Counted from the first letter of the stretch, positions 10,329 to 22,879 are shown. The stretch: DNA of 64,000 bases from Crambe crambe (GCA_963924555.1 OZ004587.1:4216001-4280000), one strand, 5' to 3'. Numbers and translations: made by a program. The notes: a model not told the origin generated them from the sequence alone.

Positions 10329-12780
10329 ATGGACCCTGGCTCTTCCCAGCCCCTCAACCTCTCCTTCTCATTGGTGCTTCTCCTCTCTACTCTACTGATG
10401 TTGAGTGGAGATGTGGAACTCAATCCTGGACCTGAGAGTGAGTGCATTGTTAGCTGGATGTGTGGGTATAGATCACTTGATCATAATAGCTTAAGTTTTG
10501 GAAATCAGTCATTATAATTTTTGAGCTAAGTTAACTCTGTCCTCAGAGTTATATAAGACAACCTACTTAACTACCTGTCAAAAAAGTAGATTTACCATGT
10601 AATAAAAAGTAATACTAGCTACAGATGCAAATAAAGGCAGGGGACTAATATACCTATAGTGAGTTTTTAAAATGTCAAACTAAAGCTTGTGATTCCATAT
10701 TCCTAATGCCAAATATAGCTATGTAAGTTGGTATGAGGGATGATTGCTCTCATTATGTTCCTACAGCTGTCTTAGTTGCAAGGGATCTTAAGATGGTGAG
10801 GAATTTCATATGGGGAGCCCATACCAAGTGGTACCACATAGGTGTGGAGTTGGAAATGGATCCTTCCACACTACAAGCAATCAAGGATAATTTCTCCAAC
10901 AATCCTGCTAATTGCTTTAGTCAAGTACTGCTGGACTGGCTGGAGGGACAAGGCTTGGAATCTACGTGGTCAAATCTAGCTGCAGCTTTAAAGGCACCAC
11001 CTGTTGGTATGTCAGCTCTAGCTGAAGCAATTGAAGCAAAATATCTTGGAAATACACATCAACCTGGTAAGTAATGCTAACTAATCAGTCTTTGCTTATT
11101 CCATTTACCTTTCTGTTCAACTAACATCAATCTGATGCTCGCAGTAGTTATATTACTTCTCCTACAAACTTTCATTTATTTCCATATATGGATTGCTGGT
11201 TAACAATTAGTGTAACAATTAAGTTCCAAACATTAATTGGATCATGAGATTGAGTAAAAGCAAATCATAAAGTGCAATGCATTGATTTAATCTTATCACA
11301 CTTCACTTGACTAGGTGCACAACTTTTGCTACCAGATAATGAACTGACTTCATCTTCATGTACAAGTTCAGAAGGTAACTAAATTTTAGTGTTGTAAAGC
11401 TGCTTACGTACAACATTGATCTCTATAATTATTAATTATGGTGTGTAAGAATAGCCATGCCTAAGCAATGACATTGTGTATAGATAAAGGACAATACAAT
11501 AATTGGTCCATTAGCTACACATTACAAAAATATTTCACTATTACAGTGAAATGTAACTACTGAAGAACCTCTCCTTTTCCTAGATTTAGGTAGACACAAT
11601 CTTCATTGGTCTATGTTTCATATTCATAGAGAATCTAGATATAATATTAATCATAATCCTTACTGAAACAAACTAGCAGCAAATTCAACTTTAGTTGATA
11701 GTTTTCATAGCTATTAATAAAAAATACAATAGCTACTTCCTGTTACAGTCCATTATTCTCCCTACAGCTTGTAAGTTTTCCTTGACTCCATTAATTTATT
11801 TACTACCATAGAGTAGCTAGAAACATTCATTTTCTTGATCTAGATTCATTGAAGCTTCAATATCCTGAATCTGTTATTGCATCTACAATTAGTTCATGCT
11901 CCAGCTCCGGTAAGTTAAGATTATGTAAATGTCAGTGAAGATGCTATCATTATGACTATTATTATTCCCAGAGTTAAGTGCCGTGGACCTTACTCCAAGC
12001 TTTCCATTTCTTGGTAATGATAAGTTATCAGAAGCTGAAAAAGTTTTTAAGAGGCAGGAACTCTACAGTGAGACTCAGGATATCAAACGAAAATTCGCTA
12101 GTCTCGTTTTCAATCTGCAAAAAACTGCTGAGAAGTTTCACTCAGTTAAAGATGTCATTAGTGTCTTAATATATCATGATAAGAACTTTAAGAAACTGCT
12201 ACAAGGTTGTACAACTGTAGCAGATGCATTTATTGAGGCATCTCAATATTGGTCTTTTTATGATCATGGAATAGTCAAGCTTTTGACCAAAGAACTTGGA
12301 ACGAGTACAAATAAGAAGAAATTCTGCCAATTTCAAGAAATATTTCAGGAGTATTCTCGAAGAAGAATCTGCGAATGCCCCAGCAATGTATTTGGCGAAG
12401 TAGAGAAGTCGGAAACAGTGCTCGTGCTTAAGAGTGAAATGAAAGTGGAGGACACTACTGTTGAAGAGCTTAATATATATCAGCACCGGATGAATCGTAT
12501 CCTGAAATCATCCACCATGCGATTACTACATGTTAATAAAGGTTGCATGGAGCTAACTTTCAGAGTACTTGGAGATGCTTTACATGTAGAAGGCATCACT
12601 GAAGAGAAACAGCAAGCATTAAGAAATTTGGGAATCATCAGCATTAGTTACGGAGAGCTTCATTTTGATCTGACCTCCCTTGTTAAGAGTGTAGTAGGTG
12701 ACGCTCCACTTGGAATCGAGGAAGGTGAGAAGAACTATCAAGTTATTAACTTGATCGAATCTAAGGTTATACGTAGTTAA
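10329..12780 (+). CDS. 2A-leader / Death-domain gene A, five exons, truncated
   Basis: Predicted exons are 10329-10437, 10767-11066, 11315-11374, 11844-11909 and 11972-12780. All four introns are GT-AG and phase 1, giving 447 residues. Residues 1-26 are a hydrophobic leader and 28-35 the 2A motif DVELNPGP. Exon 2 (about 37-136) is a Death domain with WYHIGVELEMDPSTLQAI and a closing WSNLAAAL helix, a fold used for homotypic docking in apoptosis and immune signalling. Exon 5 is a domain with YWSFYDHGIVKLL, YSRRRICECP and LLHVNKGCMELTF, which I cannot name. Relative to gene B, a 12-base insertion (12747-12758) and a 14-base insertion (12772-12785) bring in a TAA at 12778, so the tail up to the donor at 13020 is out of reach. 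This is probably a recent pseudogene or a truncated variant. Confidence 0.75.
10410..10433 (+). other. 2A-like ribosome-skipping motif, gene A
   Basis: The codons spell DVELNPGP, the conserved core of 2A peptides. At such motifs the ribosome omits the bond between the last G and P. It follows directly on a leucine-rich leader, so skipping would release the leader from the Death-domain protein. The same arrangement is known for sea-urchin NLR-type proteins, where the 2A also acts as part of a signal sequence. Function here is inferred. Confidence 0.85.
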
Positions 12781-12785
12781 AGGTA

Positions 12786-13020
12786 GTTTCAAATTTCACA
12801 GATGTCCTTCCCTATCCAGACCCTCCCATTCCTACCCTCTCTCTGGTGGGACCAATGACTGCTCTTGATATAAAAGGCGATGCTGATGACAACACTGATG
12901 CTGACTCAGCACTCGGCTCTATCAGTGACGTGACTGGAACAGATGTGGGTAGCTATCCTACAGATGATATGAGCATAGTCACTGCAGGTCTCAGGACTGA
13001 AGTCTCTGATGAGTTCCAGG
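12786..13020 (+). pseudogene. Out-of-frame 3' part of exon 5, gene A
   Basis: The coding tail homologous to gene B 43735-43970 is present (VGPMTALDIKGDADDN, DVGSYPTDDMSIV, ending DEFQ). It lies downstream of the TAA and shifted by the 14-base insertion. The donor CAG|GTAAGG at 13020/13021 is intact. Confidence 0.7.
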
Positions 13021-13790
13021 TAAGGAGTAGAGGAGTTTATTCATGTAAGATTCTTCCTCATACGTACAATGTTATGTTGATAGCAATTCAAAGCATGTTA
13101 ATAAGTAGAGGAATAATATTTTGTTAGAATCGAAAATTTCTGTAGCCTACAGCTAGCATTTTGAGGAGCTCAGCTTTCACAGATTGGCCACCAAAGGATT
13201 TTCTAGAAAATGAAATAATTATAGAAAGCAGAAACAAATCCAGGCTCTAAGTCTCCACTTTAGAAGCTGGGGATGAGGCTGGGTATTGTTTATGTGTGCA
13301 CAGCTATTGAGTCAAGACCAAACAGATAAGACAAAGAAGTTTGCTAGAATACATGTATAAATCAGTGAGCAAGTTCATGAGCTGAGCAAAAACTGAGTTT
13401 CGGAGCTATTACATGTCACTGTCAAATGTTGCACATTGCGCTAGTCATTTTGAATGTCGGATCACTAAAATAATGTTACTCATTAATAGAAATGGATTGA
13501 CAGCCAATTCAAAGTGTTCACGCTTAAAGTTAATAAAATTTACCTTTCTATTGTCTTTTTATACGTAGTACTGCCCATCACCCGATTTGTAAGTGGCATG
13601 GGGGTGGGTTGCATAACTTGAAATCAATTCAGGTAATAGTTGGCAACCTGAACAATAAGATCGATACAAAATATGAAAGTAGGGAAGGCTTAAAGGGGTA
13701 ATACTAATTAATAATACATTTTAGTGATGTTGCCATTTAGCTGAATATCAACATGTTACTATTACTCACTTATTAGCTAATATCGAAGTG
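13021..13790. other. Non-coding, probable start of long intron
   Basis: No gene is seen. The unit 2 sequence rejoins unit 1 at about 13496 (= 30065), marking the right edge of the 7.2-kb difference between units. Confidence 0.5.
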
Positions 13791-14350
13791 TTCCTCATGT
13801 CCAGCTCTGCATGAGCACACCAGAGTTATGATTATAAAAACAATCTTTCTCTCTTCATATTTTAATCAGAGTTCATGTCCAAAGCAATGTGTATAAACAC
13901 TCCCTTCAATTCTGCTACACCACCTTTAGCTCTAGTCATTGTGCTGCAGCCATCATAGCATTGGCCTTATAATTTGGTATTTCAAAAGCAAAAGAATATC
14001 TTTAATAGTTGCTGCAATGCAGTGGAAAGAATGTTGTACATCCCAAGGAACTCTTCACCAGATTGAAAATCTTATCTACCTACCTTATCACGATACATCA
14101 GTGATTTCATCAACCATGATTGTTAGAAACTTAAGAAGAGTCATGGATGTCACTAAGAAGTTTCCTCAGAACATTATTTCTAAAACTTCTTTTTGTTCTC
14201 ATGTGAAGTGAATTTCCTCCAGCTTTGTTCTAACCACTTAACATTAAAGAGATGGGTGATCTTCAGCCAAGCAATTGCATGAGTCTGCTTGATTATGGCC
14301 TCGTAAAGCAAGACCCTGTCTTGCTAAATACCACACACTGATATCAGAAT
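13790..14350 (-). pseudogene. Decayed hAT transposase relic 1
   Basis: On the minus strand, 14095-14130 reads LTIMVDEITD, equivalent to the IMCDESTD catalytic motif of the intact hAT transposase. Stops and shifts break the rest. The block starting GTGTTCCTCATGTCCAGCTC recurs at 18030, 30359, 34790, 37653 and 48580, so it is a family of remnants. Confidence 0.55.
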
Positions 14351-14432
14351 ATCTCTGCTATAGCTTCTGTTGTGAGCAGAACTTCACAACTTCTAATAAA
14401 CGATTTTATCCTCATTTACCATAATAATTATA

Positions 14433-14910
14433 GCGGTTATATTTCAAGGGGCGAAAGTTTCGCCCTTAGACCTTTTTGTCTTATTTTGCGGGGAAATCAT
14501 TCGCAGTTTAGAAAAAAAATAAAACCTGGCCAGCGGCCATGTGCGTGCATGCACACACACAGAGCTATGAACTAGCTAGCTGAAGCTTCAATGGCATCCA
14601 AATCTAGGCCATCTTTCATTTGAGACTACGTTCTGATTAAGTTTAAAATGATATTTAGAGTGCCGTAGTTACCAAAGCATTATATTGTGCAGTGATCTTT
14701 CTGCCGTGCCACCTCGAAGCCATCAGACCATCTGATCATGTGGCTCAATTGTTCTTCAGCGAGGTGAGTCTATCCATTGTAGAGTCACAGACACATGAAC
14801 TAGACGCAACTCTAGTGATTAGTCTGAGAGACTGGATTTTCCGAAGTGATTCGCGTGGTTAAATATTCGTGGACGAAAGAGAAATCACGAAATCCACGAA
14901 ACTTTTGCCC
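14433..14910. mobile_element. MITE with GCGGTTATATTTC ends, right end lost
   Basis: The left inverted repeat starts GCGGTTATATTTCAAGGGGC after TA. The right end stops in CTTTTGCCC, short of the terminal repeat seen in the complete copy at 31000-31492. About 140 bases have been deleted relative to unit 2. Confidence 0.6.
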
Positions 14911-15955
14911 TAAGGCCAAAACTTGATGGCAACACTTAAACGGAATGCTCTAATTTGATGTTAAGTATTCGTCAGTGCTTCATGAAAATAATTTGAGAGG
15001 AGTAACAAGTCTTACTCAAATTTGTGACCTTCTCTGGGAGAACCCAGCAGTCAGCCCAAAATAATAATTATCTACAGCCTTTGGCTCTCTACTGCACGTA
15101 TTTCAAAGCTCTAGCTCCTATGATGCCTGAGGAACAGCACCTAGAAAGCTCCAGGTAGCAACCATTAACTTTTTTATAAAAGGCTGAATAAGCAACGTGA
15201 ACTAGTTTCTCACTTCCTGGCACTACAGAGCACTAGATAAAGCCAGAAGGTGACGAAAATAGAATAGATAGCTTAATTAGTTCAGATTTTGGAGCGCATT
15301 AGCAGTAAAGCCTACCTTAATCTTGGCATGACTTGAACTGTTGCATTCTCTATTCTTGAAGCTTTCATGGCCGACTAGCTAGCTTTAGCACTTTATAAAA
15401 CTTAGTTTAAGGATCATAGTTTCGATTTGTACTGAAGAAATTTTTTGATAAAAATGATTTTGCTCACTAAAACTATTGTAGGGCTTGCCAATTATTTTTT
15501 CTGACTGCAATGCTTTCCTGAAGCAAGTTATACGTTGACTACATAATCTATTTCTGTCTCAAATTAATCAGATTCAGGACTGAACTGTGATTTGTACAGA
15601 AAATGATTTGGCTCACTAAAACTATTTTGAGCTCTGATGATTAGTAAAGCATATAAGAGTTATGATTCTGCTTACATATTTTTCTCAGCTAACATGATAA
15701 AAATTCAATAGAGTTAGTTCTAGCTTATGAAACAAACTACCAGCGTTTCGACCAGAATACTCAAGCGTTCCATCAGGGTGATACAAAAAATGCACATAGA
15801 AAAGTTCTTATATAGCTACACTTGTTGTTGAAATAGTGTTTATGACTTCTGGTAATGACATGCTATTGACATGGTAACATAATATCCCAAGGCATATGCA
15901 TGTGCGTTGTCTAGATAACAAGCGTAGCTCTGGTTTGTTTCAAGAGTTATGATTA
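14911..15955. other. No gene seen
   Basis: AT-rich sequence nearly identical to 31630-32680. No open frame with a recognisable domain was found. Confidence 0.5.
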
Positions 15956-15959
15956 TCTT

Positions 15960-16490
15960 TCACATTTCAATCATTTAGATAAAAGCTCCTTTTAATGTAT
16001 CATTTGTGCTCAATTTGAGGGCATGTCTAAAACAATGTGTAAAGACTGCCTCCATTTCTACCTGTTGAATTTTAGCTGCTACACCACCTTTAACTCTAGC
16101 CATTGTGCTGCAGCCATCACAGCATTGGCCTTGTATTTTGTAATTGGCTATTTCAAAATGCATCATTATACTACAATGCTATCAGCAGTAGTGGAAAGAA
16201 AGTTGAACTCTTCACTAGATTCAAAATTACATATGTACCCATCTTGTCACAAAAGTACATCAGTGGTTTCATCCACAATGATTGTGAGTCATGGATGTCA
16301 CCAAGAGGCTTCCTCAGAATTCTACATGACTTTTTGGAAATGAATATCCTTCAGCTTTGTTCTAATCACTTACAAGAGGTGGGTGGTCTTCAGCCCTAAG
16401 ACCAAGCAATATAGCTTCGATGTGGCCTCGTAAACCAAGACCCTGTCACACTGATATTGAAATATCTCTGCATGGCTTCTTCAATGTTTC
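15960..16490 (-). pseudogene. Decayed hAT transposase relic 2
   Basis: The minus strand reads LTIIVDETTD near 16255-16290. Then 15975-16166 gives YKIQGQCCDGCSTMARVKGG and FTHCFRHALKLSTNDT. These parallel CYDGASNMRGAKGG and HCYGHALNLAVGDT of the intact transposase. The subfamily differs from the element at 1264. Frames are broken. The duplicate is at 32680-33230. Confidence 0.75.
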
Positions 16491-16499
16491 GTGAGCAGA

Positions 16500-18020
16500 A
16501 CTGCAACATCTGATTTTTGTCCTCATCCAATTTATTACTTTTTTTGCCTTTTTCTATTCATTATCCACAGCCTTTTTACCTTTTTGTCGATTCATTATCC
16601 ACATCCTTTTGGCTCTCTACTGCACATATTTCAAAGCTACGAAGCATGAGGAGCAGCTCCTAGTGTTTAAATGTTATAGAGAAAAGGCTGAATAACTTAT
16701 TTACGTACTATACTTCAATGTGCTGCCACTCCCCCCCAAAATAGGCATGGGAACAATGCTTTATTTCTAGAGTACAATAACTAAAGAGGCGGACAATACT
16801 TCAAAAGATAACTTTCATATATAGTTTCGAGATAATCTGCAGTTAGTTTGATAATATTTTTTCCCCTCTCTATATCTGGGCAGTCCAAATGTTGTTCATA
16901 GCCCTGAGACCATTATTAAGGTCAGCATAAAATACAACTTGATTGGAAATCTGACTTAGGCAAATTAACTTTCGGAGATCACTATCAGTGTAGTCCTTGA
17001 AACAGTTCAAACAGCTTATTGAGATGAGCCAAAGGTCAAGGGTCAAGATGATTTCCACAATAATTTCCATGAGCACAACTTTCAGGTAAACGTTTGAATA
17101 CCATGAATGTTATGCTCTTATACTATGTTATGACAATAATAATACCTATTACTGCATAACCTAGTTGCTGTAGTTTTCTGTAGTCCTTATAATTCTCAAT
17201 ATCAAGCCAGCTCAGAAAAAGAAGTTATCTAGAATACATCAAGCAAAGCAAGCAAGCCTCTCTATAGTCACGTCAATACAAATTTTTTAGAGGCATAATA
17301 CACATGGTTTAATCTAGTATTTTGTGCTTGTACATCAGTTCAAAAGTCAATTGATAATACGCATGGATTTTACTCACTTTATGACAATAAGCCTAAGGTA
17401 AGGAAGGGTGGCTTGATATGCTCAAGTTTTCAGCTATTGACTCGACTCAACAATGAATCTTGACAATCCAAGAGTCCAACGAAGAGGAGAGAGAGAGAGA
17501 AAGAGGTATAGTTCAAAGGTCAATTGCTATGTAGAGAACAAGGCATCAGAGCGTAAAAGTGCAGCGCTGCAAGATGGTGAACAACCAAGGCACCAGAGAC
17601 TGTTGTAAACGAAGAGAGCAACATGTAAGGAGCTGTACTACAGCAAGCTGACAGCAAACGAGGTATCATGGACTGCCTCATTGAATGCCTCATTGAATGA
17701 AGAAGAGCATAGCATAGGCTTAGCTAGAAGAAATCAGCCTAAATATGATTGTATTATCTGCAGCATGTTGAAGAATGATTTGTAGCTAATAACACGTGCT
17801 CTGATCACTATAATTGGCAGCAATGTGTCTTACAGATTTCATAGACAGAAGGTTGAAACTCTGTTAATGCTCCCCAGTTAAGGGGCACCGCACCTCCTTC
17901 AACATCACCTGCTGAACAGAGACACATCATCATTAGGAAGGTCTGCATGCAACCCTTTCCTGGACTTCATCCACATATTAATCATTAGTATACCTGAGTT
18001 ACGGGCATGACTACGTTTTA
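16500..18020. other. No gene seen; repeated sequence
   Basis: Matches 33230-34780 and partly 36740-37650 and 46000-46850. It contains a short C-run at about 16731, which has become 20 C in unit 2, and a GA-rich tract near 17488-17503. The ~330-base part at 17640-17970 is inverted at 46975-47290. Confidence 0.5.
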
Positions 18021-18471
18021 ATATCAAAGTGTTCCTCATGTCCAGCTCTTTAAGATGCACCAAAGTTATGATTATATATATTTTAAAAAACCATCTTTCA
18101 ATCTTTCAGATCAGAACTCAATTAAACGGTATCATTTGCGCTAGAAAGAAGGTTGTATATCCCAAGGAACTCTTCACTAGTTCGATCTACGTACCTACCT
18201 TACCACTTAAGTTGCTCTTCATTGGATACATCAGTGGTTTCATCCACCATGATTGTTAGAAAGGAGAGTCATGGATGATACTAAGAAGCTTCCTCAGAAC
18301 ACTACTTTTTTATTGCTTTTCATGTGAAATGAATTTCTTCCAGCTTTGTTCTAACCACTTAACAAGAGGTGGGGGTCTTCAACCCTAAGACCAAGCAATA
18401 TTGCTTCATTGTGGCCACATAAAGCAAGACCCTGTCTTGGTAAATACCACACACTGATATCAGATTATCTA
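18020..18471 (-). pseudogene. Decayed hAT relic 3, split by gypsy insertion
   Basis: Shares the GTGTTCCTCATGTCCAGCTC block and the inverted VDETTD motif (near 18235-18260) with the other relics. The remnant continues at 23124-23240 after the inserted retrotransposon. The uninterrupted versions are at 34780-35350 and 37650-38100. Confidence 0.55.
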
Positions 18472-18670
18472 TGTAACTGTCTCCAAATTATTAGTATAAT
18501 CACAAAGTTAGACTAACAGAACAGCTGCTACCCTAGTCTGGTGATCTCTCATGATACATGTGCATCGTGATTAGATATATGATACATGTACATAATGATG
18601 TGATTAGATGATACATAACATGATAATAATTAGTTGTTACAATCAGCATGATAATTATGCAACAGTTACA
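18472..18670 (-). repeat. 3' LTR of gypsy 1
   Basis: Downstream LTR in sense orientation, ends TGTAACTGT/ACAGTTACA. It lacks about 10 bases present in the partner near 23010. A purine-rich tract AGAGGGGACACA (minus strand, about 18671-18682) lies directly upstream and is the likely polypurine primer. Confidence 0.85.
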
Positions 18671-18721
18671 TGTGTCCCCTCTGAAATAAAGCTTGTCCCC
18701 AAGCTTGAAGAGTAGTGTCAG

Positions 18722-21592
18722 TTATAATTGTGTGTATTGCAACCGATCTGGTGGTCTACGAAGACGTTGAGGGTATCTTTGTCGAGTCACTTCTCCACTG
18801 TCTTCATAAATTTGGTGATCAATCTGTGGTGGAGTCCAAATGATATCATCTTTGGCATCCTCATCTTTCATGAGTCTGTGTCTTAGCCGATTTATGTGAA
18901 CGACTTTGTGCTGATTCCCATTGAAGAGTAGATATGTAGTTGAACTCTTTTTTTGTTTTATAGTCCATCTTCCATCCCAACGAGGGTCAAGTTTCCCTGC
19001 TGTGGGAATGGAGACCCAAACTGGATCACCACATACAAAAGATCTTTCCTTTGAATGCTTGTCAAATTCACTCTTCTGATGACTGGAAGCTTCGGATAAG
19101 TTTATATGAACAAAGTCATGTAGCTCTGCCAACCTGGCTTGTAAGTGAGCTTGGTAAGAAGTAGGGTCAAAGGCAACAGGCTCAGAAAAGGCTGAGAATT
19201 TTGGTTCCCTACCATACATCAGTTGGAATGGAGAGTAGCCGGTGGATGAGTGCACAGCAGTACGATAGGCATACAGAGTTAGAGGAAGATACTTCTCCCA
19301 ATCTTCTTTTGTGTCAACATATGCACGTAACATTTGAAGTAGAGAACGATTCAGTCTTTCAACCATACCATCCCCTTGAGGGTGGTAAGCAGTAGTACGT
19401 GATTTGTTGATACCAAAAACTTCCAAAGTTTCTCTGAGAATTGTACTTTCAAAATTTCTCCCTTGGTCAGAGTGCAATACTTCAGGAATACCAGTTTGAG
19501 AAAACAGTTTTACCAATTCTGTTATAATGCGAGCTGCTGTTTGGTCTGGCATTGGTATTGCTTTGGCCCACTTTGTGAAGTAGTCTTGGATTACAAGCAA
19601 ATACCGATTATTATTCAAAGACAAGGGAACCTCCAAGTCATCAACAGCAATCATTTGCCATGCTCTTCCAATAGGAACACTGGTTAATGGGGCCCTTGTA
19701 GGTTTGGATGGTTTGACTTGTTGACATCTAGTACACTCATGGCAGTACTTAGTGACATCACTAGCCATGTATACCCAGTATGCTTCTTTTAGTATTCTCT
19801 GAAGTGTTTTGTCTACTCCAAGATGTCCAGTACTGGGATGGTCATGGTTATGTTGTAGAGCTTCTTTTCTCAAACTCATGGGCAAAATGGGAACTGTTAC
19901 AGTGGTGGACGTTGGTCCTGGTGTGTAGCGTCTACATACTACTCCTTCGACCAGAAGCAGCTGTGGCCATAACTGCTTGTAGCGATGTAGTGGCCTTGAA
20001 TTCCACTCTTTTGCAGTAGGACAAGATTTTGACACACTCAGTGCATGCAGGATTGTTTTGATGATATCATCCTTTTGTTGAGCCTCTCTTAGCACGTCAT
20101 ATGGCTGTGTTAATACAGTAGCGGCTGTAGTATCTTCAGTCATGGACATGTCACGTGTGCCTCGACGTGATAGTGCATCAGCATTTCCATTGAGGATACC
20201 CTTACGATAAGAGATTTCAAAATCAAATTCTTGCATTGCTAAGGCTCACCTGCAAAGCATTCCTTGCATCTTCTGTGCAGACAGCCACTGCAAAGGAGCA
20301 TGGTCAGTCATCAGTTGAAACTTCCTACCGAGCAAGTAGTGGCGAAACTGCTTCAGAGCAAATATTATTGCCAAACATTCCTTTTGGATGACACTGTAAT
20401 TGCATTCTGATTTGGTGAGTGTGCGGCTAGCATATGCTATCACCTTGCCTTCCTGCTCAAGAACTGCCCCTAATCCTATATCACTGGCATCAGTTTGGAG
20501 AGTGAATGGACTTTCATCCCAACCTATCTTCGGATAGGCAAGTATTGGAGATTGTGAAAGTTTGGACTTCAACAATTGAAATGCATCTTCACACTTGGTG
20601 TTCCATGAATATTGTACCCCTTTTTGTGTCAATTTCGTAAGTGGGGCTGCCACATTAGAAAAATTGGGGATATAGCGGCGATAATAAGATGCTAGTCCCA
20701 AGAATTGACGGATTGCCGGTGCATCTGTTGGCTGTGGCCAGCCTTGGATTGCCTCAATTTTATGTTGATCTGGAAGCATACCTGATTGTGTAAAGGTATG
20801 TCCAAGATAGGTTACCTTAGATAGCCCAATATGACATTTCTTCCCATGCAATGTGAGACCTGCTTCTGTTAATCGTTGGAAAACCTGTCGGAGATGTTGT
20901 AGGTGTGTTTCAGCATTAGACGAATGGATAAGAAGATCATCAATGTATGTGGTCACAAATGAAAGGCCCCGGAAAATGCTGTCCATTAGCCTCTGGAAAG
21001 AGCCAGGTGCACCTGTCAGCCCGAATGGCATTCTCTTGAACTGGTACAATCCCATTCCTGGGCCAGGGGAAAATGCTGTTTTCTGGTAATCATTTGGTTC
21101 CACTGGTAATTGCCAGTAGCCACTTTGGAGGTCTAGGGTAGAAAATACTGAAGAGTTGGACAGTCGGTCTTGGACTTCGTCTGGCAGAGGTAATGGATAA
21201 GCATCCTTGACTGTTCTTTTGTTTAGTTCTCTATAGTCAACACAAAGACGAACACCACCTGATTTCTTAGGCACACATACGAGTGGTGCCATCCATGGGC
21301 TACTGCTTGGCTCAATGATATCCTTTTGAAGCATCTCCTCAATTTGTTTTTTAACTTCTGCTCGGTAATGGGCCGGAATTCTTCGAGGAGGTATCTTTGC
21401 TGGAGGTCCTGAAGTAGGAATGTGGTGGTATGCTCCTGAGGTCTCACCTGGAGTTGTTCGGAATAGACTCTTGTATTCATCTACTACTGCTTTATAAGAC
21501 TGGTCTTCAAAGTCAGGCAGCTCATATGTTACTGGTCCAACAAAGAGTGGTATCATGCTATCTTCAATCATGTCATTGGAATCACATACCAC
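18722..21592 (-). pseudogene. pol: Gypsy 1 pol: RT, RNase H, integrase with one in-frame stop
   Basis: The reading frame is continuous from 21592 down to 18722 except for a TGA at 20246-20248 that replaces a likely tryptophan codon in the RNase H region. Reverse transcriptase shows VRLCVDYRELNK, FSTLDLQSGY (D154 counted from 21592) and YIDDLL (216-221). RNase H shows QTDASDIGLGAVLEQ. Integrase shows the zinc-binding HDHPSTGHLG and CHECTRC, then AVDDLEV, HSDQGRNF and GMVERLNRS, giving the three acidic residues. A GPY/F-like tail with WDGRW ends the protein. The 5' side is shifted out of frame with the protease. It would copy RNA into DNA and integrate it if repaired. Confidence 0.9.
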
Positions 21593-22081
21593 TGCTGCTG
21601 CACAGAATTGAATTCATTGTTTGTTTACTGCTTCCAGTATTGGTTGTAATACTCCCGTGTGGTCAGGCCCAGAAGGACTTGAAATGGATGATTTTGACTT
21701 TGATGCAATCGAAACAGGTATTGTTGTAAAGTCCAACAATAGGCCATGATACTGTAGGAAGTCTACCCCAAGAATTACAGGACTGGTGTTATCAGGTCAG
21801 TAACAACAGAGAAGTCATGAACGACATCCAACTCATCAATTGTTACTGGGGCTTGTATATGGTCAACTATATGTAAGGGACTACCCGATGCTGTCACAAC
21901 TTGCCGTTTTATAGTGGGGGATATTTTAATGGGGTCATTCATTTGCCTCACTATATCTTGGCGGAGAAGTGAAATTGAGGACCCTGAATCAAGTCTGTAC
22001 TCACCCCATTTATCAGTCCCTTTACAATAGCTAACTTATTGCTCACTGTGGAAACCATTGTTGTGTAGTCGTGTTCTCGGC
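21593..22081 (-). pseudogene. Gypsy 1 protease region, frameshifted
   Basis: LDSGSSISLL, with the aspartic protease triplet DSG encoded at 21982-21990, is in a different frame from both the end of gag and the RT frame. The stretch just before it (LAIVKGLINGVSTD) is in yet another frame. At least two indels separate gag from pol. Confidence 0.7.
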
Positions 22082-22879
22082 CTAGTGTTGTTGGGGACGC
22101 CTGTTGGCCGGTACATGCGCCCCATTGTCGTTTCCCTGTGGTTGTTGTCGGCAATTTCTTTCTAGGTGACCTTGTCTGCCACAATTATAGCAGTACCTAC
22201 GGTCTCGTTTGAACTGGCGCTGAAATGGGCAGTCACGTCGAACATGTCCTTTATTGCAGCTAAAACAACGGACTACTTGTTTGTGGGTAGTTAAGGCTGC
22301 AACTTGTTGTGTTAATTCAGTAATCTGTTCCTGTAGCTGTTGAACTTCTTTGTCTTTCTCGGTCACCATTGCTGCTTGTTCTTGTTGATCCATTGTCATC
22401 AAGATTCGTGCTCGCTCTATCACCTTGTCAAGGTTAGTGGTCTCACCTATTACTCTTAATTGTCTGCTAACATGAACAGGCAATCCGGCAATCACCTGAT
22501 GAAGTAGCAACTGATTCCGTGTTCCTTGGTCCAAGTCTGGCATAGCTTGCAAAAGCAGTCTCTTTACATCCTGGAAAAATATAGACAAGGGTTCACCTGG
22601 TCGCGATTTTCTTTTATGAAACTCATCCATTGAAACAAATGCCACTGGCGTCAGCTTGGAGTTCATCTTCTCCTTTGCTATCTTATAGTCAGCTTGTTCT
22701 GCCTCACTCAATTCCAGCCACACAGCCAGAGCTTCTCCCTCCAGTAACGTAGGGAGCTTCAGTGCTTTCTTTGCATCATCCCATGCATTAGCCTTGCAGC
22801 ATATCTCAAAACGTTGGAACCATTCACGAACATCACCATGTGAAAATGGCTTGGGTATGGAAATATGTTTTTCTGCCAT
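22082..22879 (-). CDS. gag: Gypsy 1 Gag protein
   Basis: Intact 265-residue frame from ATG at 22877-22879. Capsid-like N-terminal part with the retrotransposon-gag pattern (WFQRFEICCKANAW, LSIFFQDVKRLLLQAMPD). A coiled-coil-prone Q/E-rich stretch lies near residues 165-195. Two zinc knuckles follow: CFSCNKGHVRRDC (variant spacing CX2CX3HX4C) and CYNCGRQGHLERNC (canonical CX2CX4HX4C). These package RNA into particles. The C-terminus reads into the protease frame only after a shift. Confidence 0.9.
   Translation of the reverse strand: MAEKHISIPKPFSHGDVREWFQRFEICCKANAWDDAKKALKLPTLLEGEALAVWLELSEAEQADYKIAKEKMNSKLTPVAFVSMDEFHKRKSRPGEPLSIFFQDVKRLLLQAMPDLDQGTRNQLLLHQVIAGLPVHVSRQLRVIGETTNLDKVIERARILMTMDQQEQAAMVTEKDKEVQQLQEQITELTQQVAALTTHKQVVRCFSCNKGHVRRDCPFQRQFKRDRRYCYNCGRQGHLERNCRQQPQGNDNGAHVPANRRPQQH

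Noticed and set aside
10410-10433. 2A motif as evidence of a picornavirus-like insertion
   Set aside because: No viral replicase or capsid sequence is nearby; the motif is in a spliced host-like exon with Kozak-type ATG and matched intron phases.
16103-16399. 98-codon plus-strand frame, repeated at 32829-33125
   Set aside because: It is the antisense shadow of a decayed hAT transposase, whose minus strand carries VDETTD and CDG...KGG motifs.
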